A stretch of DNA of 64,000 nt from JAKFWI01 sp050246435 (GTDB lineage Bacteria; Pseudomonadota; Alphaproteobacteria; Caulobacterales; Aquidulcibacteraceae): positions 1 to 64,000 of the forward strand of contig JBFWWB010000001.1 in the NCBI GenBank assembly GCA_050246435.1, given 5' to 3'. Position numbers and translations under genes: made by a program. Under the pieces are notes generated by a model. The model was not told the DNA's origin, ran no database searches, and saw only the letters and a list, made by a program, of their open reading frames with translations. Below, in pieces: positions 1 to 7,774 of this stretch (position 1 is its first letter; every line of letters starts with the position of its first letter).

Positions 1-144
1 CGCTTCGCCAGAAGGCGGCTGGGCCCTTCCGCCGCGCATTGCCATGGCGCAGGCCTTCCGCTAGAAGCCCCGCTTTCCGGTTTTCCCCGAAGCGCCGCCG
101 GCGGCCGCCGGCCCTTCGGGCGCGCAGTGAGAAGGTTCTACGTC

Positions 145-804
145 ATGGCGGGCATCGTTTTGCAGGTCGAGGACCGCGCGCAAACCGGCACGGGCGGCGC
201 CCGGGCCACACGCAAGGCGGGCAAGCTGCCGGGCGTGCTCTATGGCGGCGCGCTGGCGGCCCAACCCGTCGCGCTCGAGCGCAACGAGGTGGCCAAGGCG
301 CTGCGCGCGGGCAAGTTCGTGTCCCACCTGGTCGAGATCGTCCAGGGCGGCAAGCGCCAGCAGGCGATCCCGCGCGCCATTCAATATGATCCGGTCAGCG
401 ATGAGCCGATCCACGTCGACCTCTACCGCGTCGACGAAGGCACGGTCATCACCGTTCAGGTACCGGTGCGCTTCGTCAATCACGAGGGCTCGCCCGGGCT
501 GAAGCGCGGCGGCGTGCTCAACATCGTGCAGCACACGATTGAGGTGTCGACGCCGGCGACGCGAATCCCCGAGGAATTCACCATCGATCTTTCGGGCCTC
601 GACATCGGCGCCGTGGTCCACCTCTCGGCGATCGCGCTGCCGGCCAACGTCACCCCCCGCGCGCGGGACCGCGACATGACGATCGCCACCATCGCCGGCC
701 GCCTGGCCGATGAGCCGGAAGCCGCGGCCCCCGCCGCCGGCGCGGCGGAAGGCGAAGGCGACAAGGCCGGAGACAAAGCCGCGGCCCCCGCCGCGAAGAA
801 ATAA
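145..804 (+). CDS. rplY: 50S ribosomal protein L25/Ctc family
   Basis: A 5S rRNA-binding protein of the large ribosomal subunit, in the long two-domain CTC/TL5 form (219 aa). The N-terminal 5S-binding barrel occupies about residues 1-95 and carries the family motif RATRKAGKLPGVLYGG near residues 20-35. The C-terminal beta domain runs to about residue 185. The last ~30 residues are an Ala/Glu/Lys-rich tail of low complexity, common in alphaproteobacterial L25. I chose the ATG at 145 because AGAAGG lies about ten bases upstream; an in-frame GTG at 127 would overlap that site. pth follows 12 bp downstream, the usual rplY-pth pairing. The family assignment is secure. Confidence 0.95.
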   Translation: MAGIVLQVEDRAQTGTGGARATRKAGKLPGVLYGGALAAQPVALERNEVAKALRAGKFVSHLVEIVQGGKRQQAIPRAIQYDPVSDEPIHVDLYRVDEGTVITVQVPVRFVNHEGSPGLKRGGVLNIVQHTIEVSTPATRIPEEFTIDLSGLDIGAVVHLSAIALPANVTPRARDRDMTIATIAGRLADEPEAAAPAAGAAEGEGDKAGDKAAAPAAKK

Positions 805-816
805 ACCGGCGCGCGC

Positions 817-1425
817 TTGCTGCTGCTCGCCGGCCTCGGCAACCCGGGCGAGAAATACGCCCGCAATCGGCACAATTTCGGTTTCCACGCCGTCGATGCG
901 ATCGCCGCGCGCTGGAAATTCGCGCCCTGGCGCAAGCGATTCCAGGGCGAGGCCGCCGAGGGCGACATCGCCGGCGTCCGCACGCTGCTGCTCAAGCCGC
1001 AAACCTTCTACAACGAGAGCGGCCGGGCGGTGTCCGAGGCGGCGAATTTCTACAAGCTCGCGCCCGGCGACATCGTCGTCTTCCATGACGAGATCGATCT
1101 CGCCCCCGGCCGGTTCCGCATGAAAACCGGCGGCGGCGCGGCCGGCAACAATGGCATCCGCTCCGTCGCCGCCGCGATCGGGCCGGATTTTCGCCGCGCA
1201 CGCCTGGGGATCGGCCATCCCGGCCACAAAGACCTCGTGCAGGGCCAGGCGCTCTCGAACTTCACCAAAGCGGAGGCGGACTGGGCCGAAAAGCTGATCG
1301 CCGCCGTCGCCGAGGCGGCCGATCTGCTGGCCGCCGGCGAAGATGAGAAATACCAGGGCCGCGTGCTCATGCTCGCGCCCGCGCCGAAGGCCGATCCGCG
1401 CAAGCCGGCGCGCCCGGAAGAATGA
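817..1425 (+). CDS. pth: Peptidyl-tRNA hydrolase
   Basis: Cytosolic esterase that releases peptides from prematurely dropped peptidyl-tRNA. The 202-aa length is typical. The N-terminus reads LLLAGLGNPGEKYARNRHNFG, giving the substrate-binding Asn (residue 9) and catalytic His (residue 19). The Asp of VVFHDEID matches the His-orienting aspartate, and GGGAAGNNGIRS is the conserved central loop. The start is TTG; I see no in-frame ATG in the 12-bp gap after rplY that would keep the motif near the N-terminus. It is probably co-transcribed and translationally coupled with rplY. The C-terminal ~20 residues are Pro/Lys-rich. Confidence 0.95.
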   Translation: MLLLAGLGNPGEKYARNRHNFGFHAVDAIAARWKFAPWRKRFQGEAAEGDIAGVRTLLLKPQTFYNESGRAVSEAANFYKLAPGDIVVFHDEIDLAPGRFRMKTGGGAAGNNGIRSVAAAIGPDFRRARLGIGHPGHKDLVQGQALSNFTKAEADWAEKLIAAVAEAADLLAAGEDEKYQGRVLMLAPAPKADPRKPARPEE

Positions 1426-1513
1426 CGCCGGTTTGATCCACGGCAATTTCGCAAGGCCGCATCTCAGCTAGCCTCTGGCGATCATCGCCTTCGCCGATCA
1501 TATTAACGAAGCC

Positions 1514-2296
1514 ATGACCGCGTATCTGCTGAGCTTCGGTCCCTTGGCGATCGTGCTGTCGATCGTGTGCGGCGCCCATGCCGTCCGCACGGGCCGGCCC
1601 GTGTTCTGGATATGGCTGTTCATTTTCGCGCCCGGTCTGGGCCCGGCGATCTATGTCATCGCGGAGCTGCTGCCCGAATGGCTCGGCGGGCGCACGGCCA
1701 ACCGGCTGCGCGCCGGCATCACCAAGGCGCTGGAGCCCGAGCGGGAATACCGCGCCGCCAAGGAGGCCGTCTACGAGGGGCCGAGCGCGGGTGCGCGCCT
1801 GCGCCTGGGCCACGCCGCCATGGCGCTGAAGCGCTATGAAGAAGCCGAAACGCAATTCCGCCAGGCCGCCCAAGGCCAGTTCGCGGACGATCCGGCGATC
1901 CTGATGGCGCACGCCGCAGCACTGCTGGAGCTGCGGCGCTGGGAAGAAGCGCTGCAGCGGATGGAGGCCGTGCTGGCGCAAGGCGCGCCGGGGCGCACGC
2001 CGCAGGCCGCGCTCGCCTTCGCGCGCGCGTATGAGGGGCTGGGCCGCCTGGAGGAGGCCGAAGCGCCCTATCGTTTCGCAGTCGAGCGCATGCCGGGTCT
2101 TGAAGCGGCGGCCCGCTATGTGGCTTTCCTGGCCCGCGCCGGGCGCAAGGAAGAGACGCGTGAAGGCATGACCGAGATCGACCGCCGCCTCGCCAAGACG
2201 CCGGCGCACTTCCGCGCCGAGGCGCGCGCATGGCGCGACATGGCCGCCGCTGCCGCCGCCTCCGCCCCCGCCTCCACTTCCGCCAATCGCGGCTGA
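1514..2296 (+). CDS. Membrane-anchored TPR protein
   Basis: 260-aa protein of unknown function. The first ~60 residues form two hydrophobic segments (about 4-25 and 30-52) resembling the short membrane anchor found at the N-terminus of some cardiolipin-synthase-like proteins. The rest is helical with TPR-like repeats, for example around ALKRYEEAETQFRQAA, LRRWEEALQRMEAVL and LGRLEEAEAPYRFAVERM. A cytoplasmic scaffold tethered to the inner membrane is the simplest reading. It starts 88 bp after pth and ends 2 bp before the next gene, so the two are likely co-transcribed. Specific role unknown. Confidence 0.8.
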   Translation: MTAYLLSFGPLAIVLSIVCGAHAVRTGRPVFWIWLFIFAPGLGPAIYVIAELLPEWLGGRTANRLRAGITKALEPEREYRAAKEAVYEGPSAGARLRLGHAAMALKRYEEAETQFRQAAQGQFADDPAILMAHAAALLELRRWEEALQRMEAVLAQGAPGRTPQAALAFARAYEGLGRLEEAEAPYRFAVERMPGLEAAARYVAFLARAGRKEETREGMTEIDRRLAKTPAHFRAEARAWRDMAAAAAASAPASTSANRG

Positions 2297-2298
2297 TC

Positions 2299-2979
2299 AT
2301 GCGCGAAGGCCGCCGGATCGCCTTCCTCGCCGCCTCGGCGGACGGCTTCATCGCCGATGCGCACGGCCAGGTGGGCTGGCTCGACGCGTTCGGCGGCGCG
2401 GCCGATTTCGGTTTCGACGACTTCGTCGGCGGCGTGGATGCGCTGCTGATGGGCCGGCGCACGTTCGATCAGCTGGCGGGCTTCGGCGGCCCATGGCCGT
2501 ACGGGTCGCGCCCCGTCCTTGTGCTCACCCATCGCCCGCTGCCGCCGAACGCGCCCGCCTCCGTGCGCGGAGCGGACGAGGCGGAAACCGCCGAAGCCCT
2601 GAGCGGCGCGCCGGGGCGCATCTGGATCGTCGGCGGCGGCGAAACGCTGGGCGTGTGCCTGCGCCGCCGCCTGATCGACGAAATCCACCTCTTCACCATG
2701 CCGATCCTGCTGGGCGAAGGCGTTTCATTGGCGTCCGGCCTCGGCGGCGCCATCCCCTTGGCCCTCGCAGCGTCCGAAGCGCTCGCCCACGGCGTGACGA
2801 AGGCGGTGTATCGCCCGCTGCCGCGCGGGCCGGCCGACACCCAAACCGGCGCCGTCGCGCTGAAACCGTTGGCCACGCCGAACGAGGAAGGCCTCGCCAC
2901 AGGCCCTGGGGCCGTCACTACGCCGGAGGCGGGCGAATGGCCGTACCCCGCGGAAGCGAACGTTGAAAAGGACGCTTGA
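2299..2979 (+). CDS. Dihydrofolate reductase-family protein (RibD C-terminal type)
   Basis: 226-aa NAD(P)H-binding reductase-like protein of the RibD-C/DHFR superfamily. The N-terminal strand and substrate loop (RIAFLAASADGFIADAHG) and the nucleotide-binding stretch IWIVGGGETL near residue 115 are clear, followed by IHLFTMPILLGEG. The substrate cannot be read from sequence. The ATG at 2299 follows the TPR gene stop by 2 bp; a longer reading from 2230 would overlap that gene and adds only basic residues. The catalytic-like domain ends near residue 175; the remaining ~50 residues are Pro/Thr/Ala-rich with no recognisable fold, which is unusual for the family. Confidence 0.85.
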   Translation: MREGRRIAFLAASADGFIADAHGQVGWLDAFGGAADFGFDDFVGGVDALLMGRRTFDQLAGFGGPWPYGSRPVLVLTHRPLPPNAPASVRGADEAETAEALSGAPGRIWIVGGGETLGVCLRRRLIDEIHLFTMPILLGEGVSLASGLGGAIPLALAASEALAHGVTKAVYRPLPRGPADTQTGAVALKPLATPNEEGLATGPGAVTTPEAGEWPYPAEANVEKDA

Positions 2980-3046
2980 GGTCGACAACGCACCGGCCTG
3001 GCCCTATCTGCGAGCCTCTTTTTCCAACTTCCGCGGCGCGAGTTTC

Positions 3047-4144
3047 ATGGGTTTCAAATGCGGCATCGTGGGTTTGCCGAATGTCGGCAAATCCACGCTC
3101 TTCAACGCGCTGACGCAGACCGCGGCGGCCCAGGCGGCGAATTATCCGTTCTGCACGATCGAGCCGAACGTCGGCGAAGTGGCCGTGCCCGAGGCGCGCC
3201 TCGATACGCTCGCCGGCATCGCCAAATCGAAGGAGATCATCCCCGCGCGGATGAATTTCGTCGATATCGCGGGCCTCGTGAAGGGCGCCAGCGCCGGCGA
3301 GGGCCTGGGCAACCAATTCCTCGGCAACATCCGCGAGACGGATGCGATCGTGTATGTCTGCCGCTGCTTCGTGGATGACGACGTCACCCATGTTTCCGGC
3401 CGCATCGATCCGTTGGCCGATCTGGAGATCATCGAAACGGAATTGATGCTGGCCGATCTCGAAAGCCTCGAAAAGCGCCGCGCCAATGTCGAAAAGAAAG
3501 CCAAGGGCGGCGACAAGGAAGCGAAGGAAACGCTCGCGCTGATCGATCTCGCAAAGATCGAACTGGACGCCGGCCGCCCCGCGCGCCGCGCGAAGGTGGC
3601 CGAAGAGCACGTCAAAGCCTGGGACATGCTGCAGCTGCTGACGGCGAAACCCGTGCTGTATGTCTGCAATGTCGATGAGGCGAGCGCGGGATCGGGCAAC
3701 GCCTTGTCGGAGCAGGTGTTCGCGCGCGCGAAGGCCGAAGGCGCGCAAGCCGTCGCCATCTCCGCGAAGATCGAATCCGAGGTGGCGCTGCTCGATGCGG
3801 CCGAGCGCGCGGAATATCTGGACGCGCTGGGCCTCGCGGAGCCGGGCCTCAACCGCCTCATCCGCGCGGGCTACACGCTGCTGGGCCTCATCACCTATTT
3901 CACCGCCGGCCCGAAAGAGACGCGCGCCTGGACGATCCATAGCGGCTGGACCGCGCCTCAGGCCGCCGGCGTCATTCACACCGATTTCGAGAAGGGCTTT
4001 ATCCGCGCCGAAACCATCGCGTATGAGGATTATGTCCGGCTCGGCGGCGAGGTCGGCGCGAAGGACGCCGGCAAGATGCGGCTCGAAGGCAAGGATTATG
4101 TCGTCCAGGATGGCGACGTGATGCACTTCCGCTTCAACGCCTGA
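3047..4144 (+). CDS. ychF: Redox-regulated ATPase YchF
   Basis: Ribosome-associated, Obg-related P-loop ATPase (OLA1/YchF family) of 365 aa, the family's normal length. It has Walker A GLPNVGKSTLFNAL at residues 8-21, the switch region DIAGLVKGAS, a helical coiled-coil insertion around residues 130-180, and a C-terminal TGS-like domain (GLITYFTAGPKETRAW to VQDGDVMHFRFN). The specificity loop (VCNVDEAS) has the YchF-type sequence rather than the NKxD motif of true GTPases. I chose the ATG at 3047 because it puts MGFKCGIVGLPNVGKS at the N-terminus, as in all family members. The gene is 67 bp downstream of the RibD-like gene. Confidence 0.96.
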   Translation: MGFKCGIVGLPNVGKSTLFNALTQTAAAQAANYPFCTIEPNVGEVAVPEARLDTLAGIAKSKEIIPARMNFVDIAGLVKGASAGEGLGNQFLGNIRETDAIVYVCRCFVDDDVTHVSGRIDPLADLEIIETELMLADLESLEKRRANVEKKAKGGDKEAKETLALIDLAKIELDAGRPARRAKVAEEHVKAWDMLQLLTAKPVLYVCNVDEASAGSGNALSEQVFARAKAEGAQAVAISAKIESEVALLDAAERAEYLDALGLAEPGLNRLIRAGYTLLGLITYFTAGPKETRAWTIHSGWTAPQAAGVIHTDFEKGFIRAETIAYEDYVRLGGEVGAKDAGKMRLEGKDYVVQDGDVMHFRFNA

Positions 4145-4206
4145 TCCGCCCGGCGGGGCGGCGAAACCGGCTTGCGGATTCGCAGCGTTATGGCCAGATC
4201 GCGGCC

Positions 4207-4875
4207 ATGCAGCTCACTTCCCCGCTCGACCGTTTCGTCTTCCCCGCCCACCATGCGCCGGCGCGCGGCGCGCGCCGCGGCGGCGTTGTGGTGATCCAGG
4301 AAATCTTCGGGGTCACCGATCATATCCGCGCCATGTGCGACCGCTTCGCTGCCGCCGGGTACGAGGCGCTGGCGCCGGCGATGTATGAGCGCGCCGAGCC
4401 TGGCTTCGAGATCAAGGGCGCCGTCACGCCCGATGCGATCCAGCAGGCGCTGCCGCTGGTGCAGAAAACACCGTGGAGCCAGGTCGCCGCAGACATGCAG
4501 GCCGCGATTGACGCGCTAACGGGGCCCGTCTTCGTCACCGGCTTCTGCTGGGGCGGGGCTGCGGCCTGGCTCGCTGCGCAGCACTGCGCCGGCGTCGCGG
4601 CCGCTTCCGGGTTCTACGGCCGCGCCATCAACGATTTGCTGCAGGATGCGCCGAAGGCGCCGGTTATCCTGCACTATGGCAAAAACGACGCCGGCATCCC
4701 GCTCACGGCGGTAGATGCGGTGCGCGCCGCCCATCCAACCGTGCCAATCTATCTGTATGACGCCGGCCACGGCTTCTGCCGCGAAGGCGGCCACGATTTC
4801 AACGAAGCGGCGCGCGACAAGGCGATGTCGCGCACGCTCGATTTCTTTGGCGCCCAAGCCGAAAGGTTCGCCTGA
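4207..4875 (+). CDS. Dienelactone hydrolase family protein
   Basis: 222-aa alpha/beta hydrolase of the dienelactone hydrolase family. The nucleophile elbow reads VTGFCWGGAA, with Cys as nucleophile as in classical dienelactone hydrolases. The acid is the Asp of YGKNDAGIP, and the His is in YDAGHGFCREGG. GGVVVIQEIFGV supplies the oxyanion and active-site Glu region. Such enzymes open enol-lactones in chlorocatechol pathways, but many homologues act on other esters, so the substrate here is open. It starts 62 bp after ychF and its stop overlaps the ATG of the VOC gene (ATGA), so the two are translationally coupled. Confidence 0.9.
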   Translation: MQLTSPLDRFVFPAHHAPARGARRGGVVVIQEIFGVTDHIRAMCDRFAAAGYEALAPAMYERAEPGFEIKGAVTPDAIQQALPLVQKTPWSQVAADMQAAIDALTGPVFVTGFCWGGAAAWLAAQHCAGVAAASGFYGRAINDLLQDAPKAPVILHYGKNDAGIPLTAVDAVRAAHPTVPIYLYDAGHGFCREGGHDFNEAARDKAMSRTLDFFGAQAERFA

Positions 4876-5273
4876 TGCCGCTCGATCACGTTTCCATCGG
4901 CGTCACGGACGTGCGCCGCGCGCGCCGCTTCTATGACGCCGTGCTTGCGCCGCTGGGCTGGAAGCCGGTGATGCCGGTGGAGGTGAAGGGGACGCTGCTG
5001 GGCGTCGGCTACGGCGAGGCCGCGCAGCCCGTCTTCTGGATTCAGCTGCCGGCGAACGAGCGCCCGGCGTCGGCCGGCAACGGCGTCCATGTCGCGTTCA
5101 ACGCCGCCACCCGCGAACAGGTGGACGCCTTCTATCTCGCCGCGCTGGAGCAAGGCGGCGTGGACGATGGCAAGCCCGGCCTGCGCACCGAATACCACCC
5201 CGATTATTACGGCGCCTTCGTCCGCGATCCGGACGGCAACAAGGTTGAGGCCTGCTGCCACACCCACGCATGA
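4875..5273 (+). CDS. VOC family (glyoxalase/dioxygenase fold) protein
   Basis: 132-aa single-unit vicinal-oxygen-chelate protein made of two beta-alpha-beta-beta-beta modules. It opens with PLDHVSIGVTDVRRARRFYD, where His4 is the usual first metal ligand. It ends with FVRDPDGNKVEACCH, where the Glu of KVEA is the last ligand position. HVAFNA in the middle supplies the second-module His. The ATG overlaps the dienelactone hydrolase stop by one base. Members include glyoxalase I, fosfomycin-modifying enzymes and ring-cleavage dioxygenases; nothing here selects one, though the neighbours suggest small-molecule catabolism or detoxification. Confidence 0.88.
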   Translation: MPLDHVSIGVTDVRRARRFYDAVLAPLGWKPVMPVEVKGTLLGVGYGEAAQPVFWIQLPANERPASAGNGVHVAFNAATREQVDAFYLAALEQGGVDDGKPGLRTEYHPDYYGAFVRDPDGNKVEACCHTHA

Positions 5274-5340
5274 GCCGCCTCGCCCCGCGCCGGCGGCTCT
5301 GTTACACTCCCGCCAACGATAGCGCTAAGGGAGCGCCGCC

Positions 5341-6159
5341 ATGCGGCTGACGGCGGAGCAAATCCGGAACTTTAACGAAGAGGGCTACGCCTTCTTTCCC
5401 AATTGCTTCTCGGAGGAGGAAATCTCCCTGCTGCGCGAAGCGGCCGATGAAATCCTCGCACTGCATCGCGAAGAGGTGTGGCGCGAAAAGAACGGCGCGC
5501 CGCGCACTGCCTTCGCCGCGCACAAATTCAACGAGGTGTTCCAGCTGATGGCGCGCGATCCGCGCCTGGTCGAGCCGTTGGAGCAGATGTTCGGCGAGGG
5601 CGTGTACGTCCATCAGTTCAAGCTCAACGCCAAAGCCGCCTTCGAAGGCGATGTCTGGCAATGGCACCAGGATTACGGCACCTGGGCGCGCGACGACGGC
5701 ATGCCCGAACCGCGCGCGATGAATATCGCGGTGTATCTGGATGAGGTGTTCAGTTTCAACGGCGGCTTGATGCTCGTGCCGCGCAGCCACAAGCAAGGCA
5801 CGCTGAAGGCCGGCCACGATCTGGAGACGACGTCCTATCCGCTCTGGACTCTCGATCAGGAAACCGTCGCGCGCCTCTGCCGCGACGCCGAACGCGACGG
5901 CAAGCCCGGCATCGTCTCGCCCACGGGAAAGCCCGGCTCCGTGCTCATGTTCCACGGTAATCTGGTGCACGGATCGGCGCCGAACATCACGCCCTACCCG
6001 CGCAAGATCGTGTACCTCACGCTCTGCGCCGTTTCGAACCACATCACCAAATTCACCCGCCCGGAATTCATCGCGCACCGCGATTTCGCGCCGATCGAGC
6101 AGGTGGCCGAAAGCGCCCTGCTCGATTATGCGCGCGCCCAGCGCGTCGCCGCCCAATAG
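5341..6159 (+). CDS. Phytanoyl-CoA dioxygenase (PhyH) family protein
   Basis: 272-aa Fe(II)/2-oxoglutarate-dependent oxygenase of the PhyH family. The iron triad is readable: the HxD motif in WQWHQDYGTW near residue 105, and the distal His in HGNLVHGSAPNIT near residue 205. A downstream Arg (YPRKIVYLT) is placed to bind 2-oxoglutarate. N-terminal EQIRNFNEEGYAFFPNCFS is the usual PhyH opening. It lies 67 bp after the VOC gene and 84 bp before a Rieske oxygenase on the same strand, suggesting a shared hydroxylation pathway. Substrate unknown; ectoine hydroxylase and bacterial PhyH enzymes share this architecture. Confidence 0.9.
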   Translation: MRLTAEQIRNFNEEGYAFFPNCFSEEEISLLREAADEILALHREEVWREKNGAPRTAFAAHKFNEVFQLMARDPRLVEPLEQMFGEGVYVHQFKLNAKAAFEGDVWQWHQDYGTWARDDGMPEPRAMNIAVYLDEVFSFNGGLMLVPRSHKQGTLKAGHDLETTSYPLWTLDQETVARLCRDAERDGKPGIVSPTGKPGSVLMFHGNLVHGSAPNITPYPRKIVYLTLCAVSNHITKFTRPEFIAHRDFAPIEQVAESALLDYARAQRVAAQ

Positions 6160-6243
6160 CCCCTTTTCGCGGCCGGGCAGGCTTGCGTTCCCGCGCGAAA
6201 GGTCTAACCATTCGCGTCCAGAAAAACGGCCTGGGAGGAATAC

Positions 6244-7545
6244 ATGGCCTACGGCGAAGGCGTGAACGCGTCACCGCTTCTTCTGGATGATCGCGAGTCC
6301 GGCATTTTCCGCATCAATCGCCGCGCCTTCGTCGATGAAGAGATTCTTCGGCTGGAGCGCGAGCGTATTTTCGATCGCTGCTGGCTGTTCGCCGGCCACC
6401 AATCGGAATTCCCGAACCCTGGCGATTTCGTCACCCGCAGCGTCGCCGGCCGGCCGCTGATCTTGTGCACCGGCGATGATGGCAAAGTGCGCGTGATGCT
6501 CAACACCTGCCGCCACCGCGGCAATCTGGTGTGCCGCGAGGCGAAGGGCAAAGGCGCGGAAGTGTTCCGCTGCTTCTATCACGGCTGGATCTTCAACACC
6601 CGCGGCGAGCTGAAAGGCATTCCGGGCGAAGAAGCCTATAGCGACGCGTTCGACCGTGAAGCCTTGGGCCTCGAGCCGGTGCCGCGCGTGCACAACCATC
6701 GCGGCGTGATCTTCATCAGCTTCGATCCGAACGTCGAAGAATTCTATTCGTACATGGGCGCAGCGATCAACGCGATCGACAACACGCTCAACCTCGGCGA
6801 CATGGAATTCGTCAACGGCTATTACAAATACTCGATGCGCGCGAATTGGAAGCTGCTCGTCGAAAACAGCATGGACGCCTATCACGGGCCGTTCACGCAC
6901 GAGCGCTTCTTCTCGCACTTCATGCAGGACATGAAGCTGCCGAGCATGGTCGACATGCCGCCGCCGAAGAACAACAAGGAGCCGTTTGGCGGATCAATGC
7001 CGCCGGGCAACGGCCATGTCGGGGGCTATCCCACGCAGGACGGCATGCGCGCCGACATTCCCTATCTCGAAAAGTTCGCGCCCCAAGGCGTCGCGGAAGC
7101 GCGCGCCCGGATCGCCGCCGAACACGGCGCCGACAAGGTGAAGATGATCGAGGGCGGCTGCGGCAATTACCTCATCTTCCCCAACCTCATCCTGGTGGAC
7201 GGCTGGCGTGTGTTCCGCACCTTCTATCCGAGCCGGCCGGGCTACATGGAGATCAACGGCTGGGCGTGCCTGCCGAAGGAAGATAGCCCCGAGATGCGCA
7301 AGGCGCGCCTCGATTGGTATATCGGCTTCCAAGGTCCCGGCGGTTTCGCCACGCCGGATGACGTGGAGGGCCTCGAAGGCTGCCAGATGGGCTTCGAGAC
7401 GCACCGCGAAGTCGAATGGTCCGATCTCTCGCGCTGCATGAAAAACAAGAACGGCCCGATGGGCGAAGAGCATCTGCGCGGTTTCTGGCGCGAATGGCTC
7501 GCCCGCATCACCACCGGCGGCCACGCGGATAACCACGCCGACTGA
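6244..7545 (+). CDS. Aromatic ring-hydroxylating oxygenase, alpha subunit (Rieske)
   Basis: 433-aa Rieske non-heme iron oxygenase large subunit. The [2Fe-2S] ligands are in CRHRGNLVC and CFYHGW (CxH...CxxH spacing) at about residues 87-115. The catalytic iron site is in ENSMDAYHGPFTHERFF, giving two His, with the Asp of MDAYH in the position that relays electrons between subunits. Length and motif order fit ring-hydroxylating dioxygenases of the benzoate/anthranilate type. No beta subunit, ferredoxin or reductase gene is adjacent, so electron donors must be encoded elsewhere. It probably forms an operon with the PhyH gene upstream. Substrate not determinable. Confidence 0.92.
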   Translation: MAYGEGVNASPLLLDDRESGIFRINRRAFVDEEILRLERERIFDRCWLFAGHQSEFPNPGDFVTRSVAGRPLILCTGDDGKVRVMLNTCRHRGNLVCREAKGKGAEVFRCFYHGWIFNTRGELKGIPGEEAYSDAFDREALGLEPVPRVHNHRGVIFISFDPNVEEFYSYMGAAINAIDNTLNLGDMEFVNGYYKYSMRANWKLLVENSMDAYHGPFTHERFFSHFMQDMKLPSMVDMPPPKNNKEPFGGSMPPGNGHVGGYPTQDGMRADIPYLEKFAPQGVAEARARIAAEHGADKVKMIEGGCGNYLIFPNLILVDGWRVFRTFYPSRPGYMEINGWACLPKEDSPEMRKARLDWYIGFQGPGGFATPDDVEGLEGCQMGFETHREVEWSDLSRCMKNKNGPMGEEHLRGFWREWLARITTGGHADNHAD

Positions 7546-7593
7546 CGGAAGGGTGAGCTTGCCACCCGCCCCCGGCGGGGCGATATGAAAGAT

Positions 7594-7700
7594 GGAGGCT
7601 GGCGGCGGACGGGAGTCCCGCCAACCCGGTCAGGTCCGGAAGGAAGCAGCCGCAACGGGCCGCTTTCGGGTCGACGCCAGTCTCTACCGCCCAGCCTCTG
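7594..7700 (+). ncRNA. ffs: Signal recognition particle RNA (small bacterial type, 4.5S)
   Basis: The hallmark SRP domain IV is present: GGTCAGGTCCGGAAGGAAGC begins at 7629 (asymmetric loop and GGAA tetraloop region). It is flanked by complementary arms: GAGGCTGG at 7595-7602 pairs exactly with CCAGCCTC at 7691-7698, closing a ~105-nt hairpin as expected for the alphaproteobacterial small SRP RNA that binds Ffh. A rho-independent terminator follows about 25 bp downstream. No protein-coding frame in this interval is convincing. Exact 5' and 3' ends are estimated from the terminal pairing. Confidence 0.95.
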
Positions 7701-7723
7701 CGCGCGGCGGCGCAACGCGAAAA

Positions 7724-7760
7724 GGGCGCGCCCCCGGCGGGGACGCGCCCTTTGCTTTTT
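7724..7760 (+). terminator. Rho-independent terminator after the SRP RNA, probably bidirectional
   Basis: GGGCGCG at 7724-7730 pairs with CGCGCCC at 7744-7750, with an inner CCCC/GGGG extension. The stem is followed by TTTGCTTTTTT on the plus strand. On the minus strand the same stem is followed by CTTTT, so it can also end the leftward TPR gene at 7775. Confidence 0.9.
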
Positions 7761-7774
7761 TGCACGCAGCCGCG

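Noticed and set aside
2..64. Short open frame ending in TAG at the left edge, possibly the tail of an upstream gene
   Set aside because: About 20 codons only; nothing recognisable and no way to tell it from chance.
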